A stretch of DNA of 64,000 nucleotides from an uncultured Alistipes sp. GTDB lineage: Bacteria; Bacteroidota; Bacteroidia; Bacteroidales; Rikenellaceae. The translations under genes were made by a program, and so were the position numbers. This document shows positions 54,982 through 64,000 of this stretch, piece by piece. Within the stretch, counting starts at the first letter, position 1. Every line of letters starts with the position of its first letter. The stretch covers positions 16,133-80,132 of the forward strand of contig CALVFO010000017.1 of the NCBI GenBank assembly GCA_944326855.1, in the 5' to 3' direction. Below the pieces are notes generated by a model. The model ran no database searches. It was not told where the DNA came from and saw nothing but the letters and a program-made list of their open reading frames with translations.

Positions 54982-55712
54982 GGAATCGAATTTATAAATC
55001 TGTGTATACGATTTGCCGTAATCTCTGCAAAAATTCAGCCACGATCGGTTCTGCGATCGATTTTATCATTTTTTTTGCAGATGATGTACAAAGATTTGAA
55101 ACTTTTTGTTGATTTCCAAAGGAAAAACGTCTTCCTCCGCCATTCCGGAATAGTTTTCCCGAGTTTGGAAACAAAAGTCCGCCATCGGATCCGAGGCGAC
55201 AAAACAGGCCTCTTCCGCAATCCCGTTTCGGGGTACGACCGTTGAGCATCCCGGTCCGAACCCGGCTGCGTTTTCTGATCCTCAGAATGTCATCCCTCTC
55301 ACAAAAGCCACTTACCCCCTAAAGTTCCGTTCCGACATATTGCTGCAAAGACGCCACTTCCCGCTTGCGACACGGCGGAGAAACTGCTCCCTTCTTCCGA
55401 TGGGTCCAGAATCACGCCCTGTCATACGATTTTCGTCCTGCCGGTATGAGCTTGCACGCTGCCGTATCTTCACGATTCACCCCCGGTTCTGGAACCACCT
55501 TCCGATCGGTCAGCCTTATCGGCGAGTCTTTCCCATTGACGAAACATGCGCCCCGGATCACATCCCTCCCCGAAGCCGCCGTCTTCCCACACCCCGGCCA
55601 TCCCGTTCCCATACCGGCAGCCGGTCTGCTCATCCTCAACACATACGCTTCGTTTCATTCCATAAAAAAACGGCCCGTAAAGGCCGTTTTTTGAAGGTAA
55701 ACGTAATCCAGA
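54982..55712. other. 731-base non-coding region between the export operon and the S9 peptidase
   Basis: Contains the export operon's probable promoter (AATCTTTG on the minus strand at 55089-55096, one base off consensus), the CGATCG dyad at 55042-55059 and the S9 peptidase terminator. Short open frames at 54992-55249 and 55365-55694 show no recognisable family, signal peptide or start context. I see nothing else. Confidence 0.5.
55664..55692 (-). terminator. Terminator after the S9 peptidase gene
   Basis: CGGCC (55671-55675) pairs with GGCCG (55682-55686), extended by A-T pairs, giving a T-run on the minus strand just past the stop at 55713. Confidence 0.8.
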
Positions 55713-58505
55713 TTATTCTACCAGTTCATACTTCTGATCGACATTCTTTTCCAGCACCGAAATACCCTCTTTCATCCAACGCGGCATGGGAGTGCCTTTC
55801 AGATAGTGATCGAAGAACTGATACATGCGTTTATCCCAGTCCATACAAGCCGCCCGGGACATCAGGTTATGTTCGTCGCCGCTGTAATTGAGCATCCACA
55901 CCGGAGCCCCCAGACGACGCAGGGCAATGTAATATTCGATACTCTGATACCAGGGCACCGCACCGTCCTGATCGCTGTGACGCAACAACTGAGGCGTTTT
56001 CACCCGATCGGCAAAGAATATCGGCGAGTTGTCGATATACAGGTCCCGACGCTGCCAGGGGGTAGCACCGATACGGCTCTGACCGGTTTCGTACTGACTG
56101 GCCCGCGAGATACCCGTACTCCAACGAATACCGCCATAGGCCGAAACCATGTTGCTGACCGCAGCCCCCGGCGCGCTGCACGCATACAGATCGGTTTGGG
56201 TCACCAGCCAGGCCGTCTGATAACCGCCCCAGCTCTGTCCCTGCAAACCGATGTGTTTCGGATCGGCGATTCCCCGTTCGATCAGGGCCAGCGTACCGCT
56301 CAACACGGCGTCGTAGCAACTTTTGCCCGGCAAGCCATCCCGATATTTGATGTCGGGAATAAAGACCACATAACCGTTGCTGGTGCAATACACCGGATTG
56401 ATGATCGAACGACTCGGAGAAGGAACGTTGTAACGATACAACAGGAATGTCTGCGTTTCGTAGAAATAGACGATCGTCGGATAAGGTTTCGACGGATCGT
56501 AATTTTCCGGCAGATGCAGCAGGCCTTCGCATTCGTTGCCATTCAAATCCGTCCATTTGATCAATTCCACCGAACCCCACAGATAGTCGGCCTGTTGGGG
56601 ATTGGCATCGGTCATGCGCACGGCATTCCGGAACTGGCGATCGGAAGTCCACAAATCGGGAAACTCATTGAAGTTCTGACGGGTATACAGAATCCGATTC
56701 GCATCGGCATCTTTGGCAAACGCGGTCATGGTGTAGATGTACGGACCTTCCACCAGCGGACGGATCGCTTCTCCGGGCTGCAACAGGTAATATCCGTTCT
56801 CCTTGTTCACATAGTTAAAGGAGAGGAACATCATCGGTTTGGAGAGATCCACGGCCCCTTTACCCGGCGTCGTATTCATGTTGACGAAGCGGAAACGGGT
56901 ATCGGTCTGTCGACCGGTTCCGGTCAGGTTTTTCGAAGGCGTCTGGGCCGTCGGGTCCACCAACCACAAGTCGTAACGATCGGGGATCAGCATTTTTTCA
57001 TCGGTCGTCCAACCGTAAAAACCATACAAGGGCCGTGCGGCCGGATGATCGTCGTCTTCGTTGTAAAGCGGGTAGGGGATATCCGCCGTTATCCGTTTGT
57101 GCAGCAAGGTTTTGGTATCGATGGCATACCATGACGAATCGGCCAGGTTATAATAAGCCACGAATTTGGCCGAAGGCGAAAGATAACTGCCCCCATAACT
57201 GTTTTTCAAAATCTGAGTCCGTTTTCCGGTTTTCAGGTCGATCAGATAGGTATCCGTCCCGACATAAGGGCGTATGTTATTTTCCGTATAAATGCTGTAA
57301 GGTTTCCCCGTCACTCCAAGAGCATAAGGAGCATTCCCGTTTTCGGCAAAACGGATCGATTCGAGGTTGTAGTCGCCCAACGCCAGCGCCCGGTCTTCTT
57401 TCGGGAAATAGACAGCCGTGTAGACCTGTTCCGCAATCCGTTGTTTGTTTTTGATCTGCTGCGGCATGATGATCGTATCCGTCCCGCTCCACAGATCCAA
57501 CGAGAATTTTTCATCATCGGGCAGGCTGTCGGGTTTGGGTTCGGGTTTGGGTCGCGGAGCAATATTCAACTGCAGGAAGGTACCGTCGGTATGGAACGAC
57601 AGCGAACCGAAACGACTGATCGCATAATCCTGAGGCAGTCCAGCCACCCGGTCATTGGTAATCTGTACCGGTTTCGGATCTTCGGTCCGGAAATAATACA
57701 GGTCGTACAACGCATTTTTCAGAGTATCGGTCGTTGCCAGGAAAGCGCCCTGTTCGCCCAGGCGGTCAAACACGAAATTCGGAGCCACAGACCCCAGCTT
57801 ACTGGTCCACAACTGAGTATGTGCCGCCCCTTTGCCCGGAGCGGTCCGATACACATAGACCGATTTGAGCGAATCGGCTTCGCGGCTGTACAAAACGGCG
57901 GTGCCGGGTTCATTCACGGTAAAACTCTTGACGCTGTCCACCGTCACGCTGTCGCCTTTCACTACGTCGAAGATCACCAGACGATCATACGAACCGGTCT
58001 TTTTCTTGTCTTTCCCTTTTTCAACATCCGTGCTGTCTGCCTTGGTTTTCACTTCATAGGTATAAACGACCAGCGGACCTTTGGCCGAAGCCATCAACCC
58101 CTTGGCATCCGGCAGCAAGGTCAGGCTCATATCGCTCAGGCGCACGATAGCTGCCGTATCTTTAGGCATATCATCCTTTTTCGCCTTTTTGATTTTGGCC
58201 TGACGTACCGATTCAAAACGGGGAACAATCGTAAAGCGGGCCCAAGTCCCGTTATTGAAATAAGCAGGATGGCTACCCCGGTCAAAACGCGTTTTCTGGC
58301 CGTCAGCCATGTTATAAAACTCCAACACCCCGTCTCCCCGCTGGGGATCGATGGTATAAAAGGCCCAGGCTCCGTCATCGGAAAGGGTCGTCGATTTAAT
58401 GGCTTTCCAGCCATCGTACACGCTTTGATCCAACGGCTTTTTCTGGGCATAAGTCCAGGTGCACGCCAGGATCAAAGGCACGCTGAGCAATGATTTCAGG
58501 TTCAT
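55713..58505 (-). CDS. S9 family prolyl-oligopeptidase-like serine peptidase
   Basis: A 930-residue secreted peptidase: signal peptide (LLSVPLILACTWTYAQ), a beta-propeller N-terminal two thirds, and a C-terminal alpha/beta hydrolase domain. The catalytic triad is visible: S758 in GQSWGGY, D847 in HSDQDGAVPW and H879 in GDEHNL. Such periplasmic enzymes trim di- or tripeptides in Bacteroidota that feed on peptides. It is longer than DPP4-type enzymes because of an enlarged propeller. A single gene with its own terminator. Confidence 0.93.
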   Translation of the reverse strand: MNLKSLLSVPLILACTWTYAQKKPLDQSVYDGWKAIKSTTLSDDGAWAFYTIDPQRGDGVLEFYNMADGQKTRFDRGSHPAYFNNGTWARFTIVPRFESVRQAKIKKAKKDDMPKDTAAIVRLSDMSLTLLPDAKGLMASAKGPLVVYTYEVKTKADSTDVEKGKDKKKTGSYDRLVIFDVVKGDSVTVDSVKSFTVNEPGTAVLYSREADSLKSVYVYRTAPGKGAAHTQLWTSKLGSVAPNFVFDRLGEQGAFLATTDTLKNALYDLYYFRTEDPKPVQITNDRVAGLPQDYAISRFGSLSFHTDGTFLQLNIAPRPKPEPKPDSLPDDEKFSLDLWSGTDTIIMPQQIKNKQRIAEQVYTAVYFPKEDRALALGDYNLESIRFAENGNAPYALGVTGKPYSIYTENNIRPYVGTDTYLIDLKTGKRTQILKNSYGGSYLSPSAKFVAYYNLADSSWYAIDTKTLLHKRITADIPYPLYNEDDDHPAARPLYGFYGWTTDEKMLIPDRYDLWLVDPTAQTPSKNLTGTGRQTDTRFRFVNMNTTPGKGAVDLSKPMMFLSFNYVNKENGYYLLQPGEAIRPLVEGPYIYTMTAFAKDADANRILYTRQNFNEFPDLWTSDRQFRNAVRMTDANPQQADYLWGSVELIKWTDLNGNECEGLLHLPENYDPSKPYPTIVYFYETQTFLLYRYNVPSPSRSIINPVYCTSNGYVVFIPDIKYRDGLPGKSCYDAVLSGTLALIERGIADPKHIGLQGQSWGGYQTAWLVTQTDLYACSAPGAAVSNMVSAYGGIRWSTGISRASQYETGQSRIGATPWQRRDLYIDNSPIFFADRVKTPQLLRHSDQDGAVPWYQSIEYYIALRRLGAPVWMLNYSGDEHNLMSRAACMDWDKRMYQFFDHYLKGTPMPRWMKEGISVLEKNVDQKYELVE

Positions 58506-59053
58506 GCCGATTGAATTTATTAAAAAGAGAGATTGGGTTACAAATGTTTGACTAAATTACAAAAAATCCTTCAAAAAATAAGTTATACCGCTCTAAAAGT
58601 CACAAAAAATATATGGTCGTCCCGTCCGAATCATCCATTTCCAACAACGTAATATTTCTCAAAATCTTTTCCTGAACCGCAATGAAAAAATCTGACATTC
58701 TTCGTTTCGCCAGAATTTTTCAAAAAATACCCCCAAACTCCTATGCACATAAATACCCGTTTTTCTAAGAGAATAGCTCCATAAGACGACTAATCTGCGC
58801 GCTTAAAGATCCGTATCATTCTCAAAAAAACGGCTCTTATAACGCTATAGACAGAAAATCCATATAAAATAATTTTTTCGAATTCAAGTTAAAATAGGAC
58901 GTAAATTTAAAATTTCACTATCCATTATCGGATAAACTATTTTTTCTTTTTTGTTTTAAAATTCATTTTTTCTATTGTAAAAACTAAAGTTATCAGTTAT
59001 ATTTGAACTTATTAGTTACAAATGCCCAACAATCAATTTATTTTGTTCTGCCC
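58506..59053. other. AT-rich divergent region upstream of the fimbrillin-like operon
   Basis: About 548 bases, much richer in A and T than the surroundings. It carries the fimbrillin-like operon promoter (58975-59005). I looked for inverted repeats that would mark an invertible promoter and found none. The rest shows nothing I can name. Confidence 0.5.
58975..59005 (+). promoter_or_regulatory. Bacteroidota promoter of the fimbrillin-like operon
   Basis: TTG at 58975-58977 and TATATTTG at 58998-59005 with a 20-base spacer match TTG-N19-21-TAnnTTTG. It places the transcript start near 59012 and supports the ATG at 59054. Confidence 0.75.
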
Positions 59054-60244
59054 ATGCTGTTAAAATACAAATCGCTGTTATTCCTGTTCGGATTTCTATT
59101 GGTGGGAGAAATATCTCAAGGACAAGATACGCTTCCTGTCTCCGAACAAACCGTAGTTAGCGACACGGTACTTTTTCATTTCGCACCTAAAAAACGAATG
59201 TTCTGGGCTGATTACAAAGGTAATAAAGCTGCCATCCTATCGTTGACTCAACAAATCCGGGCGAAACTGTCCTCTATTTCCGCAGGAACCATTAAAGTTC
59301 GTGTTCTCGGATTTTGTTCCTCGTACGATTCTTTCCAGGAAAACCTCGCGGCTGCCAAAAATCGAAGCAACCAGGTAAAATCATACTTTATCGTTCATGA
59401 AGGGCTCAAAGAGGAAAATTTCAGAACCACCAATTCCACTCGACCATGGCGGGGAAAATCCGATATCATTGCCGTAGCCTATCTGTTCGAGCCTGATAAC
59501 GCAATAAATTCGACCCAAGAACACACAGACGCATCCTCACCCAAAGGGGAAACCGGAACGGGAGCAAAAACTGAAACCCCAATAGCCCCCAGTCCCCTCA
59601 CCCAAGAACAAAGCGCTGAGGCACTCACCCCTCAACCGGCTATAGAAACGCCCACAGAACCGGAAACCCCTATTAAAGAAGAAGAACCCTCCGAATTAAA
59701 ACCCGAAACTACCGCCCCCACAACGGAAACCCAGATCACACCGACCAGGTCTTTCCAATGGGCCATCAAGACCAATGTGGCCTATTTAGCGGCCACGGTT
59801 GCTAACCTCGGAGTTGAATTTGCCTTTGGGGAACATTACTCCATCAATGTTCCTTTCATATACAGTCCCTATACTGTCGCAGACAATTATAAATTGCGAT
59901 TTTTAGCCATTCAACCCGAATTCCGATACTGGTTGGACACTCCTATGAAAGGGCATTTCTTCGGAGTACACCTCCACGGCGGATTTTTCAATATCGCGGT
60001 CGATGACAAAAACAGATATCAATCCCCTGACGGATTTTATGGAATAGGTCTGAGCTATGGATACAAACTGCCATTCAATCAACATTGGGGAGCCGAATTT
60101 TCCATCGGGGCCGGATATGTCCATACGAAATACAACGTCTATTACAACATACCGAACGGAGCTAAACACACAGATGGAATCCCATATAATTATTGGGGAC
60201 TGACCAATGTTGAAATAGGGCTGGTTTATACTTTTGGAAAATAA
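59054..60244 (+). CDS. DUF3575 domain outer-membrane protein of the fimbrillin-like operon
   Basis: A 396-residue secreted protein: signal peptide (SLLFLFGFLLVGEISQGQ), a beta-rich N-domain (about 30-160; FHFAPKKRMFWADYKGN, VRVLGFCSSYDSFQENL) resembling a POTRA- or OmpA-like unit, a Pro/Thr/Glu-rich linker (about 165-245) and a C-terminal DUF3575 barrel (about 250-396; WAIKTNVAYLAATVANLGVE) ending in YTFGK. DUF3575 proteins usually head fimbrial gene clusters in Bacteroidales and may anchor or export the fimbriae. I choose the ATG at 59054: it follows the promoter, while the earlier in-frame ATG at 59003 lies inside the -7 box. The next gene starts 12 bases on. Confidence 0.85.
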   Translation: MLLKYKSLLFLFGFLLVGEISQGQDTLPVSEQTVVSDTVLFHFAPKKRMFWADYKGNKAAILSLTQQIRAKLSSISAGTIKVRVLGFCSSYDSFQENLAAAKNRSNQVKSYFIVHEGLKEENFRTTNSTRPWRGKSDIIAVAYLFEPDNAINSTQEHTDASSPKGETGTGAKTETPIAPSPLTQEQSAEALTPQPAIETPTEPETPIKEEEPSELKPETTAPTTETQITPTRSFQWAIKTNVAYLAATVANLGVEFAFGEHYSINVPFIYSPYTVADNYKLRFLAIQPEFRYWLDTPMKGHFFGVHLHGGFFNIAVDDKNRYQSPDGFYGIGLSYGYKLPFNQHWGAEFSIGAGYVHTKYNVYYNIPNGAKHTDGIPYNYWGLTNVEIGLVYTFGK

Positions 60245-60256
60245 GGAGGCAAGAGC

Positions 60257-61297
60257 ATGAAAAGATTAATTCAATATACCGTTCTGATGGTTCTATGCGT
60301 CGTTGCGTGTACGAGTTGTAAGCGCACGATTTTGGAACACCCTACAAACGGAGGAGTCGATCCGACAGCCAACTTAACCCTGAATCTGACCCTGGCCATT
60401 GACCCGACCGTCGAGCCCTATGTCTCCACTCAGCAACTATCCAAAGCCGAAGATCAGGAAACCCACGATGTACGATGGATTATCGAGATATTCCAAGATG
60501 AGATCAATGGAGAGCCGGTGGCAACCCGCACCATCAGCAATAGCCCGGATCCTGCAGGAAACCATCAAATCGAAACATCTTTTACCCTCAACGTCGCCAA
60601 ATATCATGTTGTCGCGTGGATGGATTACGTAGACCAAGGTTCCACCGACGACAAATATTACACGATCAACAGTCTGGCTTCCATTTGTATTCTGGATGCC
60701 GAAAACTACATCGGAGACGAAGAGCATAAAGACGCCTATACCGGAACTCAGGAAATTGACCTGAGCGGATATCCTACCACCAGTAACGAATCCATCAATT
60801 ATACCATGACGCTTGAAAGGCCCATGGCTCAAATTGAATTCATTACCACCGACTTGGACAAGCTGACCGACCCAGTACAAAATCAATTCTATTCCGCGAA
60901 CACGTTTTATGCCGACAATATAGATCCTTCAGAATTACATATCTCTGTCGAATATGCCGGATACCTGCCTTCCAGCTTCAACGCCTATACCAACAAACCC
61001 AACGACGCCCAACAAGGCATCTCTTTCGATTGCACGGCAACGCCCTTGTCCGATACGGAAGCCCATTTAGCCAGCGATCATATCTTCGTCAACGGATCAG
61101 AATCAGCCGTAACCGTCAATCTGGCAGTCAAGGATGCACAAGGAAATGTCGTGAACACCATCAATGGAATCAATGTTCCCATCGTTCGAGGCAAATTGAC
61201 TACGATCCGAGACGAGTTTTTGACCAAAAACTTCTCATCCGGCATCGGGATTGATCCCGGATTCCAGGGAGAATTTGACATTAAGATTCCTGACTAA
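60257..61297 (+). CDS. Fimbrillin-like lipoprotein 1 (DUF6562/FimB type)
   Basis: A 346-residue lipoprotein with lipobox VACTSC (Cys near residue 21) and two beta-sandwich-type domains. The stretch LNVAKYHVVAWMDYVDQG and the later TLERPMAQIEFITTDL are typical of the DUF6562/FimB-Mfa2-type subunits that line the base or shaft of Bacteroidales fimbriae. It is the second gene of the operon, 12 bases after the DUF3575 gene. Confidence 0.8.
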   Translation: MKRLIQYTVLMVLCVVACTSCKRTILEHPTNGGVDPTANLTLNLTLAIDPTVEPYVSTQQLSKAEDQETHDVRWIIEIFQDEINGEPVATRTISNSPDPAGNHQIETSFTLNVAKYHVVAWMDYVDQGSTDDKYYTINSLASICILDAENYIGDEEHKDAYTGTQEIDLSGYPTTSNESINYTMTLERPMAQIEFITTDLDKLTDPVQNQFYSANTFYADNIDPSELHISVEYAGYLPSSFNAYTNKPNDAQQGISFDCTATPLSDTEAHLASDHIFVNGSESAVTVNLAVKDAQGNVVNTINGINVPIVRGKLTTIRDEFLTKNFSSGIGIDPGFQGEFDIKIPD

Positions 61298-61309
61298 AAC
61301 ACTCCGGCC

Positions 61310-62116
61310 ATGAAAAAATCAAGATACATGACTCTTCTCATGTCATTCGCTCTGTTTTTAGGAACAGGGTGCAACAAGCAGGAGAAAGATGAACCGCAAA
61401 TCACCCCCATCCGCCACTCGATTTTCGTTCAATCCCAAGCAGATCTTAAAAATGAAACGGGAACCGAACCCATGAAAATCGGAATCACCAAAGCCGATGG
61501 AAATGCAGAATTAACCTACATTCTCGAGGTATGGAGCCAAGAGACCACCCCGCGATGCCTGCTGCATAAGACCACAACCGGGACACTCGCACAAGGAGCC
61601 GTTTTCGACCTCGCGCTGATTCCCGGAACTTACGATTTCCTTTTCTGGGCCGACTACAACGTCGGACATTATACTACTGACAACCTGAAAGAAGTCGCAT
61701 TAGTCTCGACCTCTTATACCCCCGACAGCCAGCACGATGCCTTTGCCGGAGCCCTCACCAATATCGAATGGGGAGAAAATACCCTTTTGAATGCAACATT
61801 AACCCGGCCACTGGCCCTCGTCCAAATCTTTAACACAACCGCACTCAGCAGTACACTTCCCGTATCGGTAGAATACAGCGGTTTCTATACCCAATACAAT
61901 GTACTGACCGGAGAGACTTCCGGCCGACAGGAAACCGTAAACATCGTATTCCCGGAAACCACCACAGGTTCGGATCTCGTCGGCGAAGACTTTTTGTTTG
62001 TCCCGACGGACGGATCTACTGCAGCGATTTCCATAACCGTGGGAACAACCACCAAAACCCTCTCGGAACTTCCTTTGCAAACCAATTATAGGACCAATAT
62101 TACCACTACATTTTAA
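61310..62116 (+). CDS. Fimbrillin-like lipoprotein 2 (DUF6562 type)
   Basis: A 268-residue lipoprotein (lipobox LGTGC) related to its neighbours: IPGTYDFLFWADYNVG and TLTRPLALVQIFNTTAL correspond to the matching segments of the first subunit, and NYRTNITTTF closes the domain. A shaft or minor fimbrial subunit is likely. It starts 12 bases after the preceding gene. Confidence 0.8.
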   Translation: MKKSRYMTLLMSFALFLGTGCNKQEKDEPQITPIRHSIFVQSQADLKNETGTEPMKIGITKADGNAELTYILEVWSQETTPRCLLHKTTTGTLAQGAVFDLALIPGTYDFLFWADYNVGHYTTDNLKEVALVSTSYTPDSQHDAFAGALTNIEWGENTLLNATLTRPLALVQIFNTTALSSTLPVSVEYSGFYTQYNVLTGETSGRQETVNIVFPETTTGSDLVGEDFLFVPTDGSTAAISITVGTTTKTLSELPLQTNYRTNITTTF

Positions 62117-62134
62117 CCTTCAAACCTTTCTCTA

Positions 62135-63571
62135 ATGAAAAAGATCCTATTTTTAATGTTGCTCAGCCTGATGACAGGCCTGATTTCCTGCCAAAAGGAG
62201 GAAACCTCGACCATCCAATCGGATGTTTACTCTCTGACCGTTACCATTCCCCAAGGCATACAGACCCGGGCTGCAGCCGATTATGGGAATGGGGACATGA
62301 TCAATCGGTGTATTTTGGAAATCTACCGAAACGATGCTTTGTACGGAGAACGCCAAATACAAGCCGTTACCGGAAACCAAGTAACTTTTTCCAATCTTAA
62401 ACTGGTTCCCTCACAAACTTATGAATTCGTATTGTGGGCCGACTGTGGCGACGGTCTGAACGACTTGTATTATAATACAAGCAATTTGTCGAAAGTGACG
62501 GCAAACAATTACAAAGGAAACGATGACGGTTTCGATGCTTTCTTCGGGACAAAAACGATCGAGGTAACCGATGCCATTTCCGAAAACATTACCCTGACCC
62601 GACCCTTCGGACAACTAAGCGTCAAAACCAACGATATCGCTTCGATTACCCATGCCGATCTGAAACCAACCGACGTCAAGGTCGAATTTTCCGAGATCCC
62701 GACCAGCTTCAATGTCCGTACCGGGGAAGTCGGAGATCTGCAACCCGTCAGCTACACCACAACGGTCGAAGATGCCGATGCCGGCGAATTAACCATCGAT
62801 TATATCTGGGCTACCTCGGATAAAGCCGACTTGGCTGATTTTACAATGACTTTCCTCAATAATGGAAATACCATAGCCGACAAAAACTTCAGCATCATCC
62901 CGATCCAGCGCAATTACCGCACCAAGGTATCCGGGAATCTGATCACCCAAACGGGTAACATCAACGTAACCATCAATCCCGAATTTCAAACTACCCCAGA
63001 AACGCTTCTCGAAGCGGCTACGAACGGCGGTTCCGTCACTTTACAGAACGACGTAATTTTCGACGCAACCCAACCTGCCTTTACCGTTGCCGCAGGAAAG
63101 ACCCTGATCCTCAATCTGAATGGATATTCCATTAAGTCGACGGTAGCGAATAATGATGCCATTCATGTCAAAGGAGGAACCCTGATCATCAATGGAGAAG
63201 GTAGTGTTGACGCCTCCGAAGGCTATTATGCAATATGGGCGACCGGTGATGCTCATGTGACAATCAATGGCGGAAACTATGTCGGGAACGGGTCCTGCAT
63301 CCAAGCCAATAACAATGCACACATAGAAATCAACGATGGATATTTCAAAGTACAACAACCGTACAATGGAGTGTACTTTGTTGTAAATCTGCAAGATAAT
63401 CTACCTAACACCATCACAATTAAAGGAGGAACGTTCGAAAATTGCGATCCGTCCAACACCAACACGGAACCGGCTGGTGTAAGCGACAACTTTGTTGCCG
63501 AAGGGTACTCTTCGATCAAGATCAGCGATCAACCGGAACCTTTTGGAACTTATCAGGTAGTCAAGGAATAA
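62135..63571 (+). CDS. Fimbrillin-like lipoprotein with C-terminal beta-helix domain
   Basis: A 478-residue lipoprotein (lipobox LISCQK). Residues about 20-290 match the DUF6562-type subunits next door (PSQTYEFVLWADCGDG, ITLTRPFGQLSVKT, IQRNYRTKVSGNL). Residues about 295-478 are a right-handed beta-helix or Ig-like repeat region built of Gly/Asn/Asp-rich turns (GKTLILNLNGYSIKST, GGTLIINGEGSVD, AHVTINGGNYVGN, AHIEINDGYF). The last gene of the operon, with an extra ligand-like domain, is a reasonable candidate for the fimbrial tip. Confidence 0.8.
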   Translation: MKKILFLMLLSLMTGLISCQKEETSTIQSDVYSLTVTIPQGIQTRAAADYGNGDMINRCILEIYRNDALYGERQIQAVTGNQVTFSNLKLVPSQTYEFVLWADCGDGLNDLYYNTSNLSKVTANNYKGNDDGFDAFFGTKTIEVTDAISENITLTRPFGQLSVKTNDIASITHADLKPTDVKVEFSEIPTSFNVRTGEVGDLQPVSYTTTVEDADAGELTIDYIWATSDKADLADFTMTFLNNGNTIADKNFSIIPIQRNYRTKVSGNLITQTGNINVTINPEFQTTPETLLEAATNGGSVTLQNDVIFDATQPAFTVAAGKTLILNLNGYSIKSTVANNDAIHVKGGTLIINGEGSVDASEGYYAIWATGDAHVTINGGNYVGNGSCIQANNNAHIEINDGYFKVQQPYNGVYFVVNLQDNLPNTITIKGGTFENCDPSNTNTEPAGVSDNFVAEGYSSIKISDQPEPFGTYQVVKE

Positions 63572-63700
63572 AACGCCGTATTTCGCCTCCCTTCCTCCGC
63601 TATCGTCTCTGCATCGAGCGAATGCCGATCCTAAAAAGGAAGGTTGAACGAAACCATATTCAAAACAAGAAGCACGGCTTCCGACTAAAAATATTAGGAA

Positions 63701-63740
63701 TAAAAACAGGCGGATCTCCAGAGAGATCCGCCTGTTTTTA
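63701..63740. terminator. Terminator of the fimbrillin-like operon
   Basis: A perfect 18-bp stem (63701-63718 with 63723-63740), loop CAGA, with T-runs on both sides. It serves the plus-strand operon and the converging barrel protein gene. Confidence 0.9.
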
Positions 63741-63767
63741 TTTAAGTCATTACTTTTCGTCAGACCG

Positions 63768-64000
63768 TTACCGGGGAGGGGGAGGAGGGCCCCCGCCCGG
63801 ACCGCCGTGCGGACGCGACAGCATATCGGGTCCGCCCTTACCTGCCGGGATGCTATCTACGGTCTTCCCGCCAAACCGGCGTAGATTATACACAAAATTG
63901 ATGCTCACATAACGGCCGATCACATTCGAAGTCACATTCTCGATGTAGGCATCGGTCACATTACGGGCAAAGCTCTTGTTCTGATTCAACAAGTCATTCA
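63768..64000 (-). CDS. Outer-membrane beta-barrel protein, C-terminal fragment
   Basis: A partial gene open to the right edge. The 77 visible residues include barrel strands (NVTDAYIENVTSNVIGRYVS and INFVYNLRRFGG) matching the C-terminal end of TonB-dependent-receptor-like OMP_b-brl_3 proteins, followed by a Gly/Pro-rich tail (GGPGGGPPPPPR). Such proteins sit in the outer membrane, often as receptors of unknown ligand. The start and the plug domain are outside the window. Confidence 0.7.
   Translation of the reverse strand, partial: NDLLNQNKSFARNVTDAYIENVTSNVIGRYVSINFVYNLRRFGGKTVDSIPAGKGGPDMLSRPHGGPGGGPPPPPR

Noticed and set aside
54992-55249. 85-residue frame that could be a regulator before the export operon
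   Set aside because: No helix-turn-helix or TetR-like signature could be seen.
58506-59053. Invertible promoter (phase-variable switch) before the fimbrillin-like operon
   Set aside because: I found no matching inverted repeats flanking the promoter and no recombinase gene nearby.

Overview
The window looks like chromosome of a Bacteroidota, most likely a Bacteroidales gut-type bacterium of fairly high GC (perhaps Alistipes/Rikenellaceae-like; that rank is a guess). The reasons are the recurrent Bacteroidota -7 promoter box TAnnTTTG in front of genes, the lack of strong Shine-Dalgarno sequences, and family content: FeoAB fusion with a FeoB-associated Cys-rich protein, DUF1080 proteins, NigD-like lipoprotein, DUF6769, DUF3575 with fimbrillin-like lipoproteins, and OMP_b-brl proteins. 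I see no tRNA, rRNA, CRISPR array, insertion sequence or prophage.

Layout. 1-3 kb: tail of a PepSY-like protein, then the ferrous iron importer FeoAB and its small Cys-rich partner. 3.1-8.4 kb: four uroporphyrinogen-decarboxylase-fold (MtaA/CmuA-like) proteins, three on the minus strand and one divergent on the plus strand, with an AT-rich lipoprotein gene inserted among them. 8.5-18 kb: comB, a DMT exporter, an acetyltransferase, a DUF2148 Fe-S protein, an M24 peptidase, a Gfo/Idh/MocA oxidoreductase paired with a double-DUF1080 protein (periplasmic 3-keto-sugar chemistry), a Cys-rich secreted protein, a TIGR04076 protein and an MBL-fold hydrolase. 18.5-29.9 kb: carB, TauE/SafE permease, acyl-ACP thioesterase, another DUF1080 protein, an ABC-F ATPase with one degenerate ATP site, a NAGPA-type glycosidase, a YeiH-type exporter, a metallophosphoesterase and an SMR (Gdx-like) exporter. 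30-37.3 kb: a DAACS symporter, then a heavy-metal RND operon (His-rich DUF6769 protein, adaptor, pump, TolC-type channel). 37.5-38.7 kb: M19 dipeptidase.

39.1-45.8 kb is one 2241-codon gene. Its product joins a fold-type-I PLP aminotransferase-like domain to a C-terminal P-loop domain of the HprK/PEP-carboxykinase type, with about 1,100 further residues that I cannot assign. It is my best candidate for an undescribed system. Next to it (46.1-48.7 kb, minus strand) lie an ECF sigma factor, a protein with an anti-sigma-like N-terminus, one inner-membrane helix and an outer-membrane barrel, and a NigD-like lipoprotein. This matches the dual-membrane-spanning anti-sigma (Das/Dma/NigD) arrangement reported in Bacteroides.

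48.9-64 kb: a reductase-deaminase protein with RibD domains in reversed order; a TolC-HlyD-two-permease export operon with no ATPase gene beside it; an S9 peptidase; then, after an AT-rich gap with a near-perfect promoter, a four-gene fimbrillin-like surface operon (DUF3575, two DUF6562/FimB-type lipoproteins, and a fimbrillin-beta-helix fusion); and finally the C-terminus of an outer-membrane beta-barrel protein running off the window. Most transcription units end in long, nearly perfect GC-rich hairpins, several placed to serve converging genes.
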